Shown: one piece after another, positions 59,423 to 64,000 of the stretch
How positions within the stretch are numbered: position 1 is the stretch's first letter
How the letters are laid out: the number at the start of each line of letters is the position of its first letter
From: Planctomycetota bacterium
GTDB lineage: Bacteria; Planctomycetota; Phycisphaerae; Phycisphaerales; UBA1924
Direction of reading: 5' to 3'
Assembly: GCA_024276195.1 (NCBI GenBank)
Contig: JAJRXR010000054.1
Span: 62,001 to 126,000 of the forward strand
DNA length: 64,000 nucleotides
Translations under genes and position numbers: made by a program
The notes under the pieces: generated by a model
Seen by the model: only the letters and a program-made list of their open reading frames with translations
Databases searched by the model: none
Told to the model about the DNA's origin: nothing

Positions 59423-62400
59423 ATGCAGCTTCTTCCCGCCAGCCTGATGAACCTGCCCCGGGCGATCCGCCTGGTGCTGATTGTCGCTGCGCTCGGGGCG
59501 ATCGCGGGCGGGGTGGCGTTGGCGCCGTCACCGGTCAACTGGTTGATCCTGGCGCTGGTGGTTGTGGGCGTGCTGGTGCTGGCGTTGTACGGGATCACGC
59601 TACGGGCGCTCGACAAACGCCGGGTCAGCCCGTTCCAGATGAGCCTGGGCGAGAACACCGGAGCGTCGCCCAAGCAGGTGCGCGACCCGGAGGCGCGGGC
59701 GCGCATCGACGAGCTGCGGACCAAGTTCGAGGAGGGCGCGAGCGTCTTCCACCAGCACGGCAAGGACCTGTACTCGATCCCGTGGTACCTGATCGTGGGC
59801 GAGCCGGGCTCGGGCAAGACCGAGGCGGTGCGCCACTCGGGCGTGGGCTTCCCGCCCGGGCTGCAGGACGAGTTGCAGGGCGCCGGCGGCACGCTGAACA
59901 TGAACTGGTGGTTCACCAACCACGCGGTGATCCTCGACACCGCCGGGCGGTTGCTGTTTGAGGAGGTCGAGGCGGGCTCGACGAGCGAGTGGCGTGAGTT
60001 CCTCAAGCTGCTGCGCAGCGCCAGGCCCAACTGCCCGGTCAACGGGATGCTGCTGGTGATCCCGGCCGACAGCCTGATCCGGGACACGGGCGAGGAGATC
60101 GAGACCAAGGCCGGGCGGATCGCCGAGCAGCTCGACCACATCCAGCGGGCGCTGGGCGTTCGCTTCCCGGTGTTTGTGGTCATCACGAAGGCGGACCTGA
60201 TCAACGGGTTCCGCGAGTTCTTTGACGACATGACGGACCCGTCGGTCCAGCACCAGATGCTGGGCTGGTCCAACCCGGCGCCGCTCGACTCGGGGTTTGA
60301 CCCCGAGGCGGTCGAGGAGCACCTGCGCACGGTCCGCGAGCGGCTGCTGCGCCGGCGCCTGCGCCTGCTCGGGGCGGCGGGCTCGGGCGTGGAGAGCGGC
60401 ATCGACCGGGCGGACGCGATGTACGCGTTCCCCGACAGCATGATGAAGATGGCGCCGAGGCTCAGGCGGTACCTCGAGATGGTGTTCGTCCAGGGCGAGT
60501 GGAGCACGCGCCCGCTGTTCCTGCGCGGGATCTATTTTACAAGCTCGATGCGTGAGGGCTCGGCCCTGGACCAGGATCTGGCCGAGGTTCTGGGCGTTGA
60601 TGTCGAGAGCCTGCCCGAGGGGCGCGCCTGGGAGCGGGACCGGAGCTACTTCCTCAAGGACCTGTTCCTGAGCAAGGTGTTCAAGGAACGCGGGCTGGTG
60701 ACGCGGGCCGCCAGCACCTCGAAGACCAAGCGCCGGCGTCAGGCGGCGGTGCTCAGCGCAGGCTTCCTGATGGTCGTGGGGGTGGGGCTGCTGACGTGGC
60801 TGGGTGATCGCCAGCTCCGCGAGGCGATCATCGGTCCCAGCGAGTTCTGGACGAGACTCAATGACACGATGCGCGACGATTCGGGCGCCGTAAGTGCCGG
60901 GGTGGAAGATATCGAGATTGTCTATTACGACAACATTGACGACCAGCACATGTACGCTGGCGAGAACCCCACCGGCCTCGGCTCGATCGGGTCGCTCTCG
61001 ATGGTCGAGATGCACACCGAAGCGCGCCGGCGTTCGACCGAGGCGCCCGACCCGCCCGCGATCTTTGGGCCGGTCGCCAAGCTCTGGGGCGATCCGTTCG
61101 AAGAAGCGCCCAAGGTGCAGCGGGAGCTGTTCGAGAAGAGCGTGCTTGATCCGCTTGTCACGCGCACGCGGGCGTTGATCGGGCGCGAGGACGAGCCCTG
61201 GTCGGACGAGGCGACGGACGCGCTGGGCGAGTTGATCGGCATCGAGCTCGCGGCCCGGGACACGGGCGACACACGCCCTGCGCTGGATCTGGACCGCCTG
61301 CTCGCGTTTGTACTTGCGGGGAACGAGGACGTGAGCGCCGAACGCCGGACGCTCGACGCCCAGGCGCTCCAGCGTGTGCTCGAAAGCTCGTACACGGACA
61401 CATCCGCGTGGCCCCCCGCGGGCGTGCGCGGCGTGGAGGGGGTCTCGGGGCGGATCGTTCGCGTTGGTGTGGATCGGTTTGTCGAGCACTGGACGGATCG
61501 CGGCGGGGTGGACAGCCGCACGCTGGGCGAGATCGTCGCGCTCGGGCTCGCGTGCGAACGGTTCAGCGACGCGGAGAAGGCGATTCTCGCGCTCGGGCCT
61601 GGGGCGCTGACCGACGAGCGGTGGGGCGGAGCGTTCGCCGAGCTTGTCGCGGCCCGCGACGCGCTCGATGAGGCGGTCGAGCAGGGCGGGGCGGCGCGGT
61701 CGCTGGGCGCGGAAGAGCTTCAGAACCGGGTGCGCGATGAGTCGCTGGAAGCGGCGCGCGGCTCGTACCAGTCGCTCCTGCGCCGCCTGGCGTCGGATGA
61801 CGAAGGACCAGGGGACGACCCGTTCCGCGATGATCTGCGGACCAAGATCGAGGGCTCATGGAACGGGCTGGAGCGGTCGATCGACCGGCGCCTGAGCGAC
61901 GCGCGCGATCGGGTGGCGCGCCACGAGGGCGCGCTGCTGGGCGTTGCTGGAGCGGGAGAGGCCAAGTACGTCATCCGGAGCGTGATCTTCGAGACGATGG
62001 ACCGGGCGCGCCGGGGCGGGGTCAGCGACACCGATCTGGTGACGCTGGGCCAGACGATCAGATCGATCGACGCGACGTACGAGCGCGGGGCGGCGTCGCT
62101 CGATGAGCTGGGTTCGCCCGGCGTCGGGGCGCCGCGCCGGACGGTCGCGTTCGCGCGGGAGGCGCTCGCGCAGCTGCGCCGGGCGCAGAGCGGGCGCGCC
62201 GTTGACGCGGCCCTGGCCCAGATCAGCGCCGAGGCGGGCGCGCCCGAGGCGTTTGTCGAGCGGCGCGGGGTGGAGCTGGGCGTTGTCGAACGCCCGAGCA
62301 TCCCGCTGACGCGCCTGGACGGGGGCGAGTTTGACCCGCGGTATCACGCGGAGGCCGCCGGGGAGATGTTCGCGGGTGTGGGCGCGGCTCGGGCGCTTGC

Positions 62401-63775
62401 TGAGGGCGACGACGCGTCGAGCGTGCTGCCCGATCCTGCGCGTGTGCGCCGGGAGCTCGACGAGCTGGATCGGCGCTTAGAGGCGTACGGGCGGGCGTAT
62501 CTGGCGTACTGGGCGGGGACGGTGGTCGAGGACGCGCAGGTGTATCTGCCGGCGGACTGGGGCAAGAGCTTTACGCTGCTCGGGCGGGTCGATCCGCTGG
62601 ACGTCAACCCGCACCTGGGCGAGCTGACGCGCCGCCTGATCGAGGCGATCGACGCCATGCCCGAGCGTGTGGTCGCGGGAGATGCGCGCGCGATGCGTCT
62701 TGCGCGGGTGCTCGCTGATGAGCTTGCCGAGCTGAGCGACGGGCGGTTCGGGCTTGAATGCGGGCGGGCGATCGACCGGTGGCGCCTGCTCTCGCCCAGT
62801 GTGGAGCAGGCGCGTTCGATCGTGCTGGTCCTCACGCCCGGGGCGTTCAAGCGGGAGTACCTGCTGCTGTACAAGCGGTCGGGGCTTGGCCCGGGGCTGG
62901 GATACTGGAGCGAGGTGCAATACCGGGCGCTGGTGGCGCTGGCGCAGAGCGCCTCGGACCGGGCGTCGGACGCGCGGGACCGCCTGATCCGCGAGCTGCG
63001 CGGGTTCCCGCTGTGTCTGGATTGCGCCGAGACACTCTCGCCCGTCGCGGTGCGCCAGGGCGTGGCGTTGATGGGGATGATCGATCTGCCGAGCAATCTG
63101 GAGACAGGGGGGCGCAACCGGATCGGCAGCGGCGACTTCGGCAGCCTCGATACCCAGGTCCAGGAGCAGCTCAAACGCCTTCGCGGCGATCTGATCTGGG
63201 CCAGCGCCGAGCAGCGGCGCTGGTACGAGCGACTGCGCGAGGCGCTGGTGCTGTTCGATGCGGGGGGCGGGGCGTTCGAGCAGGAGCTCGTCATCCTGCG
63301 GGGTGAGTCGCAGGAAGACCCGTCGATCGTGAGCCGGTACCCGTTCATGGAGATCTACCTGGGCACTCGGCGCCTGCCCGTCGATGGCTCGGGCACGCTG
63401 GTCCCGACCGGGGCGCTCAACACGCGGACGGGGCTGCGCCTGCCCGTCCCGATCGAGTCGGGGATCGAGCTTCGCCTACGTTCGAGCGCGGGGGGGGCGG
63501 TCGAGGCGATCGCGCGTCTGGATGAGCCCTGGGGGGGGCTCGAGGCGGTGCGATGGAGCACGGGGCCTCTGGACCCGGATGATGTCTCGCCCGAGGGGCT
63601 GCCCGTGACGGGCGTGTGGCGTCTGCCCATTGAACTCACAACGCCCGACGGGCGCCCGATCCGCTCTGCGGGCGGGGCGGCGGTGCGCTACACCCTGGGT
63701 GTGCGCTTCATCGGGCGCCAGATCCCGGACCCGACGACCTGGGCGACCGAGCGGGCCTGGCCCAACGCAGAGTGA
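59423..63775 (+). CDS. tssM: TssM/IcmF-like type VI secretion protein
   Basis: 1450 residues. Two N-terminal membrane helices (about 14-35, 40-60), a cytoplasmic NTPase domain with Walker A GEPGSGKT (126-133), DTAGR (172-176) and ITKAD, a third membrane helix near 441-462, and a large periplasmic region. These are the marks of IcmF/TssM (typically about 1100-1200 residues; this one is longer). The C-terminal part, which contacts TssJ in model systems, shows no obvious match, and no TssJ was found. Ends 18 bases before the TagF-like gene. Confidence 0.93.
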   Translation: MQLLPASLMNLPRAIRLVLIVAALGAIAGGVALAPSPVNWLILALVVVGVLVLALYGITLRALDKRRVSPFQMSLGENTGASPKQVRDPEARARIDELRTKFEEGASVFHQHGKDLYSIPWYLIVGEPGSGKTEAVRHSGVGFPPGLQDELQGAGGTLNMNWWFTNHAVILDTAGRLLFEEVEAGSTSEWREFLKLLRSARPNCPVNGMLLVIPADSLIRDTGEEIETKAGRIAEQLDHIQRALGVRFPVFVVITKADLINGFREFFDDMTDPSVQHQMLGWSNPAPLDSGFDPEAVEEHLRTVRERLLRRRLRLLGAAGSGVESGIDRADAMYAFPDSMMKMAPRLRRYLEMVFVQGEWSTRPLFLRGIYFTSSMREGSALDQDLAEVLGVDVESLPEGRAWERDRSYFLKDLFLSKVFKERGLVTRAASTSKTKRRRQAAVLSAGFLMVVGVGLLTWLGDRQLREAIIGPSEFWTRLNDTMRDDSGAVSAGVEDIEIVYYDNIDDQHMYAGENPTGLGSIGSLSMVEMHTEARRRSTEAPDPPAIFGPVAKLWGDPFEEAPKVQRELFEKSVLDPLVTRTRALIGREDEPWSDEATDALGELIGIELAARDTGDTRPALDLDRLLAFVLAGNEDVSAERRTLDAQALQRVLESSYTDTSAWPPAGVRGVEGVSGRIVRVGVDRFVEHWTDRGGVDSRTLGEIVALGLACERFSDAEKAILALGPGALTDERWGGAFAELVAARDALDEAVEQGGAARSLGAEELQNRVRDESLEAARGSYQSLLRRLASDDEGPGDDPFRDDLRTKIEGSWNGLERSIDRRLSDARDRVARHEGALLGVAGAGEAKYVIRSVIFETMDRARRGGVSDTDLVTLGQTIRSIDATYERGAASLDELGSPGVGAPRRTVAFAREALAQLRRAQSGRAVDAALAQISAEAGAPEAFVERRGVELGVVERPSIPLTRLDGGEFDPRYHAEAAGEMFAGVGAARALAEGDDASSVLPDPARVRRELDELDRRLEAYGRAYLAYWAGTVVEDAQVYLPADWGKSFTLLGRVDPLDVNPHLGELTRRLIEAIDAMPERVVAGDARAMRLARVLADELAELSDGRFGLECGRAIDRWRLLSPSVEQARSIVLVLTPGAFKREYLLLYKRSGLGPGLGYWSEVQYRALVALAQSASDRASDARDRLIRELRGFPLCLDCAETLSPVAVRQGVALMGMIDLPSNLETGGRNRIGSGDFGSLDTQVQEQLKRLRGDLIWASAEQRRWYERLREALVLFDAGGGAFEQELVILRGESQEDPSIVSRYPFMEIYLGTRRLPVDGSGTLVPTGALNTRTGLRLPVPIESGIELRLRSSAGGAVEAIARLDEPWGGLEAVRWSTGPLDPDDVSPEGLPVTGVWRLPIELTTPDGRPIRSAGGAAVRYTLGVRFIGRQIPDPTTWATERAWPNAE

Positions 63776-63793
63776 GAGGTGGTCGAGCGAGCG

Positions 63794-64000
63794 ATGAAGA
63801 TCGGGTTCAAGCGAAAGCAGGGCGGGGGCGAGCGGGTCTGGCTCGGGGCGTACGGCAAGCACCCGGCCTGGGATGATCACGTCTACTCGTCCGGGCTCGA
63901 TACCTCACGCATGACCCAGCTCCGCACCACGCTCTACAGCAAAGGCATCGGCGGGCGGATCGACTCGGGCGTCTGGGACAAGCTCGACGACGACGAGCGC
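63794..64000 (+). CDS. TagF-like protein, 3' end outside window
   Basis: The first 69 residues are visible, from ATG 63794. WLGAYGKHPAWDDHV resembles the G-x-x-G-K-x-P-x-x-x-D-F start of the TagF/ImpM domain, which in Pseudomonas is a post-translational repressor of type VI secretion. With the kinase-like and FGE-like modules upstream it fits the threonine-phosphorylation control pathway. Confidence is limited by the short visible length. Confidence 0.55.
   Translation, partial: MKIGFKRKQGGGERVWLGAYGKHPAWDDHVYSSGLDTSRMTQLRTTLYSKGIGGRIDSGVWDKLDDDER

Overview
The window looks like a piece of chromosome from a member of the Planctomycetota, probably a Phycisphaerae-type bacterium. The evidence is the high GC content of most genes, secreted proteins ending in the paired 'GC-type dockerin' tail typical of that group, a B12-dependent ribonucleotide reductase, lipid A and heptose genes (Gram-negative envelope), and several families of small palindromic repeats between and inside genes. 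Taxonomy is inferred from gene content only; no rRNA gene is present. Most genes have a recognisable Shine-Dalgarno site.

Layout. 1-4.3 kb: nucleotide excision repair genes on the minus strand (uvrB, a small membrane protein, uvrA running off the left edge). 4.7-8.2 kb: a small unknown gene and a large AT-richer gene for a secreted animal-type transglutaminase. 8.3-13.6 kb: TPR protein, DinB-like protein, a LolD/FtsX-type ABC exporter pair, gcvH. 13.7-20.3 kb: TIM-barrel protein, cmk, plsC, htpX, a tauE-like gene broken by an amber codon, a 3D-domain protein, DUF58 protein. 20.4-28.5 kb: a TPR-YggX fusion with a frameshift, pyrD, smc, and a lipoprotein with a FlgI-like domain. 28.5-35 kb: dcd, small AT-richer genes, a VOC protein, and nrdJ, which carries both an in-frame palindromic insertion and a one-base frameshift; a string of hairpins follows. 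35-47 kb: potassium channel, PilZ/receiver protein, serS (with another in-frame palindromic insertion), an FHA-GspE ATPase fusion, nitrilase, maf, lpxK, hldE (frameshifted in a G run), ASCH protein, a MITE-like inverted repeat and an MDR dehydrogenase. 47-53 kb: the ribosomal rpsP...trmD-rplS cluster, in which two AT-richer secreted-protein genes stand where rimM is usually found, then tRNA-Leu. 53.2 kb to the right edge: a type VI secretion-related operon containing a pseudokinase/FGE fusion, an unknown protein, TssL, TssM and a TagF-like protein running off the edge.

Three points stand out. First, the type VI locus joins in one 1447-residue membrane protein what in known systems are two separate post-translational regulators (PpkA kinase and TagR). 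Second, two palindromic repeat families lie in frame inside uvrA, serS and nrdJ, and the same peptide frame is used in uvrA and serS, as with Rickettsia palindromic elements. Third, four otherwise complete genes have a single reading-frame lesion (nrdJ, hldE, the YggX fusion, tauE). Two lesions are in G/C homopolymers, so assembly error must be separated from real decay or recoding.
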